The notes: generated by a model not told the origin, from the sequence alone. A stretch of DNA of 64,000 bases from Gordionus sp. m RMFG-2023 (GCF_954871325.1 NC_088775.1:64333561-64397560), one strand, 5' to 3'. Positions 1 to 12,649 are shown, numbered from the stretch's first letter. Numbers and translations: made by a program.

Positions 1-236
1 AAAATTGTTCTTGATCAAATAATTAATTACGATTTTTCTTTAGTTTGTTTTTGAACAAAAATTTTAAATTTCCTTAACCCGCCCGCCCATTGTTTAAATT
101 TCTTAACCCACCCACCCGCCCGCCCATAGTTTCAAATTTTTTAACCCGCCTGCCCATTCTCGAAAAAATTTATACCCGCCCATCCGCCCGCCCACTTAGA
201 TGGGCGGGCCGAAATCCCGCCCAATACAGACCTCTA
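1..236. mobile_element. hAT-like transposon terminus with GGGCGGG subterminal repeats
   Basis: This GC-rich patch repeats CCCGCCC/CCGCCCGCCCA about ten times and stops abruptly at CCTCTA (position 236), after which the sequence becomes ordinary AT-rich spacer. Read on the minus strand it begins TAGAGGTCTGTATTGGGCGG, which has the C/TA-R-NG start of hAT terminal inverted repeats followed by clustered subterminal motifs. The body of the element would lie to the left, outside the window, so no partner end or target duplication can be checked. Confidence 0.5.
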
Positions 237-299
237 ATAAGGATAAAATTAGCTTATATAATATAATATATGATGTTTCTGTAAAATATTTATTATTTT

Positions 300-650
300 T
301 TGGCAATGAACGAATTCAGAATCAGATCATGAAATATACATCCATTGCTTATGCTAATCTATGAAATATAAATAATAATATTCAAATTAATAAACTAGGA
401 CATAAATAGAAGCTGGTTAAAAAAATTTAAATGTAATAAAGGAAACAGCTGATTAAAAAATAACCCTTTTTTCTTAAAAAATGTGAATTAATATTAAAGG
501 ATTATTTTTTATTTTCAAATGAATAAAAATAAATTTTCTAAAATTGAATGAACGTAAAAAACGAACGCATTCACGTTCAAAGTTTGTCAAAAATAAATGG
601 AATTATTTTTTTCAAATAAACGAACTTCGTTCATGAATGCTTTCGTTTCC
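300..650. repeat. Diverged partial copy of the 19.3-20.35 kb element
   Basis: About 350 bp match 19965-20340 in the same order, including a shared TTCAGAATCAGAT, AATATTCAAATTAATAAACT, GATTAAAAAATAACCC and the GAACG(C)ATTC / ACGTTCAAAG motif cluster. Only the right-hand part is present; the left end with its inverted repeat is absent. Confidence 0.55.
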
Positions 651-660
651 AAAATTAGTA

Positions 661-818
661 ATTAATATTATTTAAAAAGATAACTTGAAAAATATCTAAT
701 CACTTTAAACATAACTAGTTACTTTTGCCATATGTAATTCGTTAGAGTTACTTTTAAAATAACTAGTTACAAATTTATACAAAAATATAGCTAGTTATCG
801 TTAATTTAACAGCACTAA
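661..818. mobile_element. hAT-like terminus with AACTAGTTAC motifs
   Basis: The palindromic motif AACTAGTTAC or close variants recur at least four times in 130 bp and the block ends in AACAGCACTAA. The reverse complement starts TTAGTGCTGTTAAATTAACG, a hAT-like end. No matching left end was found, so this is probably a truncated copy abutting the previous repeat. Confidence 0.35.
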
Positions 819-2760
819 TTTATAGCTTTTGTAGTCGCGTAGAGTGTCCTTCTCTGTAGACAAGTGAAATTTTTTAAATCAGTGTAATTTTTTTATATTA
901 ATGCTAAAAAAAGGTTTCTCAAAATTGTAATTATTTTTCTGAAAAAGGACTCTGTGATTATAAGAGTTATATTCCGACAGGTAAGATGTAGTGAATTATG
1001 AAAAGTATACTTTTATTATTTTATTTGGCAGGTTATAATATATAAATATTATATTAAAATAACGAGTTGGTGACATCCAATTTTATAAATATTTAGAGCA
1101 TTTACACTAAAATATTTTTAAAGTGTCATATCAGGGTTGTTTTTCTTTGTTATTTCCTCAACCAGAATTATCGACTTGTAGTAATTGTCATAAATTTGCC
1201 AATCAGATTATTTATCATTGCCATTTTTCCATTGTGCTAAGATCTGAAATTAGATCAGGATTTTATTAATATTCATTTATTACAACTTAATTATAAAATT
1301 TAGTTAGTAATTCTTTCATCAATATATTGTTAACAAAAAAAACATCCGACTATTCAAATCTCTATATTCAAATTACGCATATCTGACATCTTATATTAGT
1401 GAAATAATAAAACATAATTTGCATTGTAAAGTAATTTATTTTTGTGGGATTTATTACTATACCAATTATTATATGTCTGTTTCTATTTTGTAAATTATAA
1501 TATTTTGTGGTAATATATATACCGAAAATTATTCAATTTTGATCATTAACTTATTTTGTCTTAAATTATGAATTATATACAAAAAATGTTTTATAAACTC
1601 CTCATTAAATTTTATTTTATTTTGTATTAAATTAATATTAATAAAATCCTATTTTTTGTAGCCAACCAGGCATATTACGTTCTAATGTGAATTAACTGAA
1701 AATTTTAAATGCACGCAAAACGGGCGGGGATGACCTTCCAACTAATCTGTAGAAGAGTTAGTAATTACAACATATAAAGCTTAAAATGCTAATAGAATAG
1801 TCATTTAAAGGATAAATTTACAATTGACTGGGTGAAGGTGGAATTAAATTTAAAAATAATAAAACATTGTAAATTATTATTTTTATAAATATAATGCAAA
1901 AATGTAAAAGAAACTCCGGATTTAGAAAGGAATATTACCGAAGAAGTTATGATTAAAAGGGTGCATAATATAAAATTTGTGAAAATTTAAAAAATAACTA
2001 TTCAAGAATACAGATAGAACTAGGAAAATAAAGTTCCATTTTTAGTAATAGGAGTGAAAATCAGCTTTATGAGTGTAAAGGATTTCATAAATTCTTGGCT
2101 AGAAATAGGTTTTATACTACAAGAAAAATGAGAGCCAAACAATTAAATAATAGATGTGAAAATTTTAGGTTTTTATGTAGTGATTTTTATGTAGAGAGTT
2201 TGCCAGTAGTAACCTAGAGTATAACTTTTTGAATTATAAAATTGAAAATTTAACCATTTTGGATGATGTGACAGTGAGCCATGAAATTTTCTTTTTTAAA
2301 GTATTTCCTTTATATTATCTGCCATAATTGACGTATATAGTTTAGCAAGATCCGCTAGCTCTTAATTGACTAATTACTTAATTTAGAAATAAAACAAGTG
2401 AAATTAATTAATAAAAATATAAAATTTAACATAAAAGTAAAAATTAATATATGGATATGGATACAATTTTTCTGTTCTTAAATCGCATAAAGACCTCATA
2501 TATATAAATGTATGCTCCATTTAGATAGGAAAAAACATGGAACAATTTTGAAGTTGTTAGATCAAAAACTCGATTGCGTTCAGTGTAAAAAATGTATGCA
2601 AATAAAAATATGTATGGTAAATTTCTCATTTAAGACACCATAAATACGTTAACTTTAACGAAGATTCATCTATTCCTAAAATAATTCATTATATTCATGA
2701 AAACAATTATAAACATAAATAATGCATGCCTTAACTTTTAAAAAAAAGAAGTAATATCAT
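819..2760. other. AT-rich spacer, nothing recognised
   Basis: Low-complexity AT-rich DNA with frequent stops in all frames. I see no RNA gene, terminal repeat or coding signal. Confidence 0.6.
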
Positions 2761-3426
2761 GGTTTACGATTGCCCGAAGACATTCGTGCTTTTGACTCGA
2801 TAGTAGGAAAAGGCTGGAAGAAAATGGCTCAAAGTTTTATTTGTAGAAAGATTATTCATACGACTACTCTATCAAGAAATGCAGCGATTATGAAAGATCA
2901 CTATAACATATTTAGTGAATAAAACAAATAGTCAGTTATGTGATAAGGACGTGTATTCTTTCAAAAAGTTTTTTTTAACGTTTTTCATTCATTATATCGA
3001 AGGAGAAATTTTTTATATACATGTTTTAATTACTAGTAAATTTAAAGAGAAAAAGAAAATATATAGAAATGCTACAAAACTTTGCCAATTGGAATAATGC
3101 CAGATCAAATGAAAAATATAACATATATATCTGATCAAGGATATATTTACAGTTCTAGAAAAATATGCAAATTTAGCAGCGCACATCTGACAAATATAGT
3201 TTTTCGAAATACTTATAAGGAACAATTTTTGAAAATTATCGCTCCTAATATATATATATTAAACCCTTATGATACTATTGCAATTTTTTATCATCTAGAG
3301 AAGATATCAATAAAGTTGATAATTGCAAAAGCTACTTTAAAAGATTTGATTGATATTTTAAATTCATTTGATATAGCTATGAAAGAATTAGAAGGGGTAT
3401 TAATCCCACTATCCGCTTCTATGTGA
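2761..3426 (+). other. Unassigned coding-like segments
   Basis: Frame 1 is open from 2761 to 2922 with a balanced residue mix (GLRLPEDIRAFDSIVGKGWK...) and again from 3082 to 3426 (114 codons, ...YKEQFLKIIAPNIYILNPYD...). The two share a frame but are separated by stops. The second ends just before a GTGAGG and a run of G. I do not recognise a family. The second stretch has a faint resemblance to the helical middle of hAT transposases, which I would not rely on. It could be a decayed transposon or old exons. Confidence 0.25.
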
Positions 3427-5027
3427 GGGGGGGGGTAAACCACTTGCCTCCATTTTTAATGGGGGGGGCAGGCACCCAAAGAGGGTAAACGGGAAAGTAT
3501 AAAATAACACTATTTATAAATTAAAGACAGTGAAAAGTACTTTAACTTATTAGTATATATTTATTTTGATTTTAATGGCTAATTAGATATTAAATATATC
3601 ATTCACAGATAACATTTTCGTAAGTTTGAATCTATACATGTAGTGGTAAAAATTTAGATTACGGTTTGTAAGATTTGGTTTATATTGCCAACTAAGGTTT
3701 ATTTGTTCATAGCTTATTTTATGATACCTGAAAGAGGTTTAATTAGGATTTTCTTATGAGCAAATGGCGGCCAAGATTTTTTTTAATACGAATTATTTGT
3801 TATTATAGATTTTATTCAATTTCACTCTCATTATAGATTTTATTCAATTTGACTCTCATTTTACAAAGGCGAATAAGAAAAAATATTATTTGATGAATAA
3901 ATTTTTATCAATTATCGATGGAATTATTCATTATTCGTATAATTTGAAATTTTTCGCACTATTAAAAAATTCGACATTATTCGTAAATATTCGATTCATA
4001 ATTATTAAAACTTACTCCTAAATGTTTTAAATTATTTGTAGGTATTTAACATGTTCCTTCATTTTATTTCTATAAATCACTTTTTAAATTTAATAATCTA
4101 ATTTTTCCAGAGTTTTCAAGATTTTTGATCAAATTTTACTTAAAATTACATATATATTTAGTAAAAAATCTTTTATAATTTTCATGCATAAGAAATCTTA
4201 CAAGATGAAATCACAATTTTTTTATCAAATATTTATTCAAAAAAAATTTGAAGATTTATTTTTAAAAATTTAATAATTGAATCGAATATATTAGAATATA
4301 TTCGAATAATCAAACCGAATAATATTTTTATATTTCCGATTCATATTTTTTTGGGGCTTCTAAAGTATAAATAGCTAACATTACGAACAAAGGTCGTAAA
4401 AAAATTTGGAGAGGGGGAGGGAGGAGGGATAATTAATACTAAATAAATGTTTAATATCTATAATAATTTTTTTATATTAAAAATTTAATATAAAACAAGC
4501 GGTAATGTTAAATAAACTTCGAAAAAATTGATTCAGTCGGGACCGGGAGGACAAATATTATTTCGGGTCGGGCTTTTCGGAAATACCAGATCCGTTTCGG
4601 TGAGTTAAGAAATTATTTTTTTACTAATTTCCTGGCCCTTTAGAATTTTACTAAAATTCAGGAGGCTTGGCATTTTTACGACAATTTTACCATCAGCACA
4701 TTTTTAAATACTATATCCAATTTATCTCAATGTCAATTAAGTTTCTTAAATCTATACTCTATGACCTAATTTTATAAATCAAGTGTTTTGATATCTGTAT
4801 TATACATTTGTAATTGGATCATATCGTAAATTTTTAATTTGTTGTGAATTCAGTATTTTATTAATATATTTTTAGAATTTTAGTTAGACAGCTCTTAAAA
4901 TATAAAGAATTTAGAACATTGTAATTTATTTTCAAATAATATTAATCAAAATTAATATATTAGCTTGAAATTGAAAAAATATATCAAAATTTTGATGCCC
5001 CAGGTTGGGCCATTACAATTTTAGGAG
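3427..5027. other. AT-rich spacer with a possible ATTCG-motif foldback
   Basis: No gene. Between about 3866 and 4350, short ATTATTCG/CGAATAAT motifs cluster at both ends in opposite orientation (GCGAATAAG, ATTATTCGTA; CGAATAATCA, CCGAATAATA), suggesting a degraded 0.5-kb element. The rest is featureless apart from a G-run at about 3430 and GGGTCGGG near 4562. Confidence 0.35.
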
Positions 5028-5221
5028 GCTCGTTTTGAGCCGATTTTTTAAAACGGCTAACTCAATATTTCATCCAGAAAAATATTACGCAAGCCTAAAG
5101 ATTTTTGCACATAGAAAGAACAAAGGTCTAGATATATATTATCAAAATTTCGAGGCTTAAGCAATATTTTTCTAGCTAAAATATTGAGTTAGCCGTTTTA
5201 AAAAATCGGCTCAAAACGAGC
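5028..5221. repeat. 194-bp palindrome (foldback or MITE)
   Basis: Positions 5028-5070 and 5179-5221 are perfect reverse complements over 43 bp, starting GCTCGTTTTGAGCCGATTTT. With a few mismatches the arms extend inward to about 70 bp, leaving a loop of some 50 bp. The arms contain nested GCCGATTTTTTAAAACGGC symmetry. No coding content. This is the size and shape of a foldback MITE or a recently formed palindrome. Confidence 0.85.
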
Positions 5222-6159
5222 TGTTTAACAACACAACCCGATACCCCAATATAATATAATCTATACATTATATATTCCTATGGCTTGTAAACTTGATTAA
5301 AAATTTAATAACATATAGAAGAAGAATCTTTATTAATTGAAAATTATAATAAGTTTTATATTAAACCCGTGTAAATTAAATTTATTTTATACAAGTTGCG
5401 CGGCTTGGTCAATAATTTTTTTTACGAAGAAAAAGGACATAAATTCTCCGGCTATAAATACATTTTCAAAACTTCAGCCCGGCGCTGTAAAATATTGCAC
5501 AAAAAGTTCAGTTTATATCCAAAGTATTTAATATTAAAAACTAAAAAAAGTTTTTTCCCATGATTGGGAAGAGTTTTTTCTCAATAACATTATTTCCAAA
5601 TCCAAGGTCAATAAATATCATCTTTAATTATATATGTTTCATTTTATACAATTATATGAGCTAATATATTAATAAAGTATAAAATTGATAAATTAATTAA
5701 TGAAAAATGTATACGATTATAAATAAAATATTAATTATCAAAAAATGAAAATGATAATATGAAAGTCGCAAGGACACTATACTATTAAATTCTTTGTTTA
5801 CGATATTGTGATGAGAAGCGGAAGAGACTTAATTTAATTTGATATTCATTTTTATATTAAATATAATGTTGTATATAGATAATATTTTTTTATAATGTAT
5901 ATTCTACAAAATAAAAATAATGATTAAAATATGGGGGCGAATTATGAGGAAAAGTCCCTAAATTTTGTTAAATCTTTTATTTTATTGAATTTTTTTGATA
6001 TATTTTGTTGAAATTTTGTTTAATTGTGTGGTATTAAATATAGGGTATAATGTATAATGTTTAACTTTATTGATTTTTTAAATGTGTTTTTTTTATTAAA
6101 ATATTAGATAGCGTCGTAATAGAGATTGTGTGTGTGGCTTAGTCATTTGCAAAATCGCT
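5222..6159. other. AT-rich spacer, nothing recognised
   Basis: A 64-codon plus-strand ORF lies at 5337-5531, but it shows no family features and no support from neighbouring exons. Otherwise AT-rich spacer. Confidence 0.5.
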
Positions 6160-6415
6160 TAAGCCGGCCTAGCCTGGGAACGCGAGCAGGAAAAAATCAA
6201 CTCAAAGCCGAAAAATCGGCTCAACCTTGGAGCGCGAGCCGAAAAAATTGGCTCAACCTTGCAGGGTAAGCCGAATCAACCTTGGAGTCAGAGGGAAAAA
6301 GCTCAGCCTTGGAGCTAGAGCCGAAAAAAATGGCTCAGCTTTGGAGCGCGAGTAGAAAATTGGCTTACCCTTGGAGTGCGACCAGAAAAAATTGTCTCTT
6401 GGGGCTAGGGCCAAA
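6160..6415. repeat. Minisatellite, unit about 35-40 bp
   Basis: Six to seven imperfect tandem copies of a unit resembling TTGGAGCGCGAGCCGAAAAA followed by TTGGCTCAACC. It is much more GC-rich than its flanks. The minus-strand ORF over 6253-6462 is a by-product of this repeat. Confidence 0.75.
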
Positions 6416-7415
6416 ATATTCTCTATTCTTGCTCTTAACCTGTTGATGATATACCATTTCAAAATGTAAATCTATCAAGATAATAAGTGTATTAATTTCT
6501 ATTTTTATATAAGCCGTTCAAAATTGGAACCTACAAATAATTATACTTTTATAGACTTGTCATGTTATTATATTTGATTATCTTCCAAGAAAAATAAAAT
6601 ATCGATAGGCAAATTTTATTGGTTTTAATAATATTCTCAAACTCGATGTATGAATGAACTGTTATTGACTATTGAGTATTTATATATTTTTTTCAAATCT
6701 TTTACGCGCAATTTTTTGTGAATATTGATAATTATTTTTATTTAGGAATATTTTCAATTTTTTTCGAAATGCTATAGTTACAATTGTCATTATTTATTTT
6801 AAACTTTCATTTTTTTTATGAAAATTGGTAAGAAGGGTAGCATATTAAGAAATATAATTTTCAAGGCCTATCACGGCTATTTAAATAAATTTAAACGACA
6901 CATCAAGCTCCATTATGTCCAAAATTAAAGAGAGAGAGCATTTTTCTTAGATATAATAAATGCAAACTCTAATAAAAATTTTAGAAAAATCTGAGAGGGT
7001 CGGGTTGAAACTCATGTTGATTTGTCATAGAATTCACCATATTAAAATAATATTTTTTAAAATTATAAGAATTATGAGTGGATAATGAGTTAAATGTTAT
7101 AACTATATTTATTTTACAAGAAATAACATAACGTTACAAAAGTATAATTAATTAATATGTTAAGAATTTAAGAGCAATATACGCGAGATCTATAAAAATA
7201 AAGAAATTTATAAAAAATTTATAAAAGAGTGACTAATAAAAGAAATTAAATAAATTATTATAAAAAATATATATTTGAAGATAATTATGTAATATCATTT
7301 GGAGAGCAAGTTGTTATTGTCACTTTCCTTTATAATTGAAAAATTTATAACATGATATATAGAAGAACTAAATTAATTACTTTTTAATTTACCAGATATT
7401 AAATTTATACTACGA
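6416..7415. other. AT-rich spacer, nothing recognised
   Basis: No coding, RNA or repeat signal that I can support. Confidence 0.55.
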
Positions 7416-7687
7416 ATGAAATTCGCTGCGATCGATCATGATATCTCTCGATTTCGCGGCATTAACTATGTATTCAGGGTAACGCAAATCTATCACAGCA
7501 AATGCATTGCCGCGAAAACATTATTGCGAATACATCACAGCGAATGTATTAAAGAGAAAGCGAAAACCGCGAGTGCATTTTCGCAAATGCAATATAGCGA
7601 ATGTATTATTGTGAATGCATTAGGGTAAAGGTATTACCACGAAAATAGTATCGCGAAGCATTGCATTAAAAATAATACCTTGAATAC
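7416..7687. repeat. GCGAATGTATT-motif array, left part
   Basis: Short motifs such as GCGAATGTATT, GCGAAAACATT and GCGAATACATC recur every 20-35 bp in both orientations. The array stops at the 5' LTR and resumes for about 40 bp after the 3' LTR, so the LTR element inserted into it. The 70-codon ORF here is repeat-encoded. A related TTTCGCTAT-type cluster occurs near 50.1-50.35 kb. Confidence 0.65.
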
Positions 7688-8169
7688 TGTCGTAAACGAT
7701 ACTTATTTTAATAGAAGTGTCAATCATATTTTTATCTATGTTTTGTATTTAGTTAGAAAAATGTCAGTCATTTTTCAAATATTAGAAATTACCAGATATC
7801 ATATTTTTGTGAAAAAAGAAAATGACTTTTAATTTTTATCACTTTTAAAATTTTATTAATTTTTGATTTTTGTGACTTTTCAATTTTTGATAACCTTTTT
7901 TTTATTGAATAAAACCTTTTGAAATTATAATAATATTTTTGCGATTTTAATTTTTGACCCTTGTAAATTGATGAATATTTTTATTTAATAAAGATATAAA
8001 TCCAAAAATTAGTTCGCGTGGCATTTAATTTATAAGTTTTAATTTAGTTCATTAATTGATAGTTTTCATTCTGAGTTGGTTCTTATATTAGAATTTCGTT
8101 TTAGTAATTTTTCTGATATAATTAACATTTGAACCTCTTGTTTCCTCTTTATTTTCGGTTTTTTTGTCA
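7688..8169 (+). repeat. 5' LTR
   Basis: 482 bp, TG...CA termini, identical by eye to 14302-14783. Very AT-rich, with an AATAAA at about 7908 and another at about 7987 that could serve as polyadenylation signals. Confidence 0.95.
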
Positions 8170-8170
8170 T

Positions 8171-8188
8171 TGGTGACCGAGACCACCA
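8171..8188 (+). promoter_or_regulatory. Primer-binding site
   Basis: TGGTGACCGAGACCACCA begins one base after the LTR. It starts with TGG, the complement of a tRNA 3' CCA, as expected for tRNA-primed reverse transcription. I cannot assign the tRNA with confidence. Confidence 0.75.
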
Positions 8189-8355
8189 GGATTGTTTAGA
8201 TTCCAGGGTTATTCGGTATTTCAAGGTAAAGAAAAAATATTTTATTTTATATTTTGTATCTCACCTCAGAACACAACGCAATCACATTTTTGTTTAAATT
8301 TTTTAAAAATTGAACAAGGCCGTTTTAAGGTAATATAAATTTTTCATATAATGAG

Positions 8356-9168
8356 ATGGGCTTTATATTTAATTTTGATATTGAGCCTAGCGTATTTGAT
8401 AAAATTTCGGAGTATCCGAGTATTACTTATCAAAGTTTGTATCAAATGGTTGATAAATTTGATGTAAATAATGCCGTAGTGACAATTTTATTGTTGGTTC
8501 TACTGTACGTGTTATATATTACAATAAAATTTTTGTTTGGAAAATGTACTCTGGGCGGGACTAGAGTATATGGTAATTGGAAAATAGACACTCCGGTGTC
8601 GGCTGATTGTTGGAAAAAGATTTCGGTCTTGGAAAGTAGTTTAAATGGAATTTTAAATGAAATCAAGAACGGCAGACCTGAAAAGGTGGAAATGATGAAA
8701 GATAATAACGATGATCGTTTGGATAGTGTGGAGAGATCTATAGTTATCCTCCAGGAATTGAAAGAATTAAAAGACATGATTAAGATTATATATCAGGATA
8801 TGAATACGTTGGTTATGGCTAATAGTAATAGTAATAAAGGCCAAGTGCGTGGTCCGACATGGACAGATGGAAAAAATATTTCCATTGAAAAAAATGGCTT
8901 TTCAGGTCATAAGAAAATTTTTGAAGATTTGAAATGTACCCGTTGTGGGTATGTGGGTCACAAGGTAGAGACCTGCGTAGTCAAAGAACAAAATTTTCGT
9001 GAAGGTTTTCCGTTAAAGAGATTGGCATCAGAAAATTTTAATGTTAGAAAAATTTCTGGTACTAACACGAATAAATTTGATGTTTTACGACCGAATTATG
9101 GCAAATCCCGTTTGTGTTTTAAATGTAACAAACCGGGACATGTAGCCATAAACTGTATCAAAAATTGA
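8356..9168 (+). CDS. gag: Gag-like protein with two zinc knuckles
   Basis: A 270-residue ORF of the LTR element. It ends in two CCHC zinc knuckles of C-X2-C-X4-H-X4-C spacing, at about residues 194-207 (CTRCGYVGHKVETC) and 254-267 (CFKCNKPGHVAINC), the usual nucleocapsid signature for binding element RNA. Residues 100-150 are charged and helical, possibly coiled coil. Oddly, residues about 38-61 form a strongly hydrophobic run (VVTILLLVLLYVLYITIKFL) that looks like a membrane segment, and I do not recognise a capsid domain between it and the knuckles. The protein is short for a gypsy Gag. It precedes pol by a short gap. Confidence 0.8.
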   Translation: MGFIFNFDIEPSVFDKISEYPSITYQSLYQMVDKFDVNNAVVTILLLVLLYVLYITIKFLFGKCTLGGTRVYGNWKIDTPVSADCWKKISVLESSLNGILNEIKNGRPEKVEMMKDNNDDRLDSVERSIVILQELKELKDMIKIIYQDMNTLVMANSNSNKGQVRGPTWTDGKNISIEKNGFSGHKKIFEDLKCTRCGYVGHKVETCVVKEQNFREGFPLKRLASENFNVRKISGTNTNKFDVLRPNYGKSRLCFKCNKPGHVAINCIKN

Positions 9169-9219
9169 CTATATGATTGCAAATGTAATCATATAGTAGG
9201 TAGGAGATCGGGATGGAAA

Positions 9220-12200
9220 AAAAATAATAAAGTAAATAACCATGATAATAACCGAAATTTTTTAAATTATGATGATAAAAATAATAAAGATTCTAATGAA
9301 TTTAAATGGGAGAAATATCCTTTGGGTATTGTTAAATATTCCGATGAAAGGAATATGAATATTTTCAGATGGGAAAAATATCCCAGTTATATAAAAAAAA
9401 ACAATATGAATATTGTTAAGGAACCACTAAATTCCGAGTTGAATTTATGTTCAAATGAGAATTCTCATGAAACTGATGTTTCAGATGAGATTAATATTGA
9501 TCCGTCAATTAAAACATATGATATTTTAATGACTGAAAGATTAGTCGAACCTCGTCCTTGTCCAAGAGTTATCGTAAGAGTTGACTCTAGGGATATTGAC
9601 ATGTTGTTCGACACAGGGGCTAGCATTTCTATAATGTCTCGAAGAAATTATTTTAAGTATTGGCCTAAAGGTAAGCTTGAGAAAGAATCTATGTGCGTCA
9701 GACAATTTGATGGGTCTGAGATAATAGTTTTGGGAAAAACTAAATTGGGCGTAATTCTTCATGATACCACATTTTTCCTAGATTTATGGGTAGTAAAGAA
9801 AGATGTGGAAACCATCATGGGGTGGGATTGGATTGTTCAGTTAGGTCCTTTCAGTAATTATTGGAATATTTTTGCCCTATATAATGGTTCGGTCATAATT
9901 AACCCGAAGGACCAAAATATTGCTTATAACGCTCTAAAAAATATCTGTGAAATAGAAGGGAAGGATTTAACCATAAAACAAAATGATTCAACCCATAATT
10001 CTGATTGGTATGTAAAGTCCACGGAATTAATGGTTGAAAACAACATTAGCATTGATAAAACCCCAGTGGTGGCTATTGGTATTCCTGAATTACATAAAAT
10101 GAGTGAAAATATATCTCGTTTAATGAAGAAGTATGAAATAATTTTCGAAGACAAATTAGGTTGTCTTAATGATTATCAAGTAGATATAAAATTAAGGGAA
10201 GGATTTGCACCTATTTTCCTAGCGTGTCGTCGAGTCCCTTTTGAATGGAAAAAGGAAATTGACGAAGAATTGGATCAATGGGTTAAAGATGGTATCATTG
10301 TTCCAGTGGAATATAGTGTATGGGCAACCCCGTTGGTACCGGTTAAGAAATCAAATGGTAAATTGAGACTCTGTGCTGATTTCAGAGTAACCGTTAATCG
10401 ATGGGTAGTAGAGGTTAAATATCCTTTACCCCGAATTGAGGAAATTTTGGCCCAGTTGAAGGGAGCGAAATATTTTTCAAAGGTTGATTTTTCGTCCGCC
10501 TATTTACAATTACCTTTGAGGGAGGAGATTCGTAAATTATTGACGATCACGACTCCCAAAGGGCTGTTCGCTTTTTGTAGATTACCATTTGGGTTAAGTG
10601 TGTCAGCGCCTATTTTTCAGCGAACCATGGCGTCCGTTTTCCAGGGACTAGAGGGTGTATTTTATTACATGGATGATGTGCTAATTACAGGGATAACGCC
10701 TGAGCAGCATAACCATCGTCTGGAGGAAGTTTTTAAAAGAATTCAGGGTAAAGGCTTGAGAGCCAGCAAAGAGAAAAGCCTTTTGGGTGTAATGGAGGTC
10801 GAATATTTAGGCCATCAAATAAATGGGATGGAGGTGAAGCCATTGCAAAAAAATTTGAAAAATATATTAAATTTAAAGCAGCCCAATAATAAGGCTGAAG
10901 TGCAGTCCTTTTTGGGTATGGTAAATTACTATCATCGTTTTATAGAGGATTTTGCGAAGGTAGCTGCCCCGTTATATGAGTTATTAAAAAAAGGCGTTCA
11001 TTTCGATTGGAAAGTAGAGCAACAAGAAGCATTTGAAATTTTAAAGGGAAAAATTGGGGAAGAGCCAATTTTAGTCTGTTTCAACAATGATTTAGAAATT
11101 ATTTTAGCGGTTGATGCCTCCAACAAAGGTGTTGGAGGAGCCTTATTACATGTAATTGATGCTGTGGAAAGACCCATCCTTTTTTTTCCCGAGTTTTTAG
11201 GGATGTCGAAACGAGATATTCGGTGATTGAACAGGAGGCCTTGGCCGTGATTTTCGGTTTGACGAAATGCCGTGAATATTTGATTGGTAAAAAATTTGAA
11301 ATTTTTACTGACCATAAGCCATTAATCCACCTATTCCGAAAGGATAATAGGGAGTTAATGCTATCTCCCCGGTTACAACGTTGGTTGTTATTAGTGGGAA
11401 GTTTTAACGTGGAAGTTAGATATCGTCGGGGCAAAGAGAATCATTTGCCGGATATTTTGTCCAGGTTGGGTTCTGGCTGTGCAGACCCGGAAATAAATAG
11501 TAGTATAAGCATTGATAGAGAGAAGACCTTAGTGCGTTCTCTGTCTTATATTTTAAAAGGGGGTCCTACCAATTGGGAGGATTTGAAAACCAATACTATG
11601 AATGACAAAGTTCTAGGTCAGGTAAAATTAAGTCTAACAGGAGAGAAACCTTGGAAAAACAAATATGAATGCATATAAAAAAATACAGAAAGAATTATCA
11701 ATTGTTGATGATTGTATTATGAGGGGAAACAGGGCCGTAATTCCTTATAAATTACGGAGTAAAATTATGAAATTATTGCATGCCGGCCATCAAGGTCGAG
11801 ACAAGATGAAATCTTAGGCACGAGAATATGTATGGTAGCCTGGTATGGGTAAAGATATTGAACGGATTACCAGGAAATGCGTTCCTTGTAATGCCTGTGC
11901 CCCTATGCCCCGTAAAGAGGTAGGGCAGTTTTGGCCTAAATCAAAGAAACCTTGGGAACGTATCCACATCGATTTCTTTGATCTTGATAAAAAAACATAT
12001 TTTTTAGTGGTAGACTCGTATTCTAAATGGATAGAATATGCAGAAGTACATGGATATACCACAAAAATTGTTGTTAAAAAATTAAGAGAATTATATGCTC
12101 GGTTCGGTTTTCCGGACAAAATAGTGTCTGACGGGGGTCCCGCCTTTGTCAGCGAAGATTTTAAACAGTTTTGTGTTGAGTCACAGACAAAACACATTCT

Positions 12201-12615
12201 AGCTCCACCATATCATCCCAGCTCGAATGGACAGGCTGAGAGGATGGTAGCCATTGTTAAAAATTGGATCAAAAAGGCTGGAGCCCATAAAGAGGAGGCT
12301 TACATGTCTCAATTATATTACCTCAATTCTCGTAATCGAGAGGGAGTTACGCCTGTCGAGTTATTTTTAGGTAGGCGAACACGGGGTCCTTTGGACTTCT
12401 TAAAACCAAAGAAGAAGACTATTACCTCAATGGAAGTAAAATTAGGGGTACGGTTTGCCGTGGGACAAAAGGTTTGGGCCCGATTGTTCGACAATCGGGC
12501 AACCAAATGGGAAAAGGGTCGGGTCATATTGAACCGGGGTTCGAAATTAAGTGAAATTTTGTTAATAACAGGGGTGACCGTGGTTCGTCATCACGATCAT
12601 ATGAGATTGGGATAA
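9220..12615 (+). pseudogene. pol: pol region of the LTR element (PR-RT-RH-IN), broken
   Basis: Polyprotein region of the Ty3/gypsy element. In order: an aspartic protease near 9595-9640 (DTGAS active site); reverse transcriptase about 10.15-10.80 kb with the YMDD catalytic motif at about 10664; RNase H about 11.08-11.45 kb (AVDAS start); integrase about 11.7-12.4 kb with zinc-binding cysteines followed by the DDE core (HIDFF, SDGGP, and the glutamate in GQAERM). A C-terminal tail resembling an SH3-like DNA-binding region ends near 12615. The domain order and sequence type place it among animal K02A2.6-like gypsy elements. The reading frame is interrupted about three times, so this copy is a fossil despite its young LTRs. 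Confidence 0.9.
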
Positions 12616-12649
12616 ATAAGAAGCGTCTTATTTGTTTGGGGTTCATATG

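Noticed and set aside
6253-6462. 69-codon minus-strand ORF
   Set aside because: It is the minisatellite read on the opposite strand; its residues simply repeat the unit.
7416-7628. 70-codon plus-strand ORF
   Set aside because: Encoded by the GCGAATGTATT array; the peptide is a repeat of YSECI-like units.
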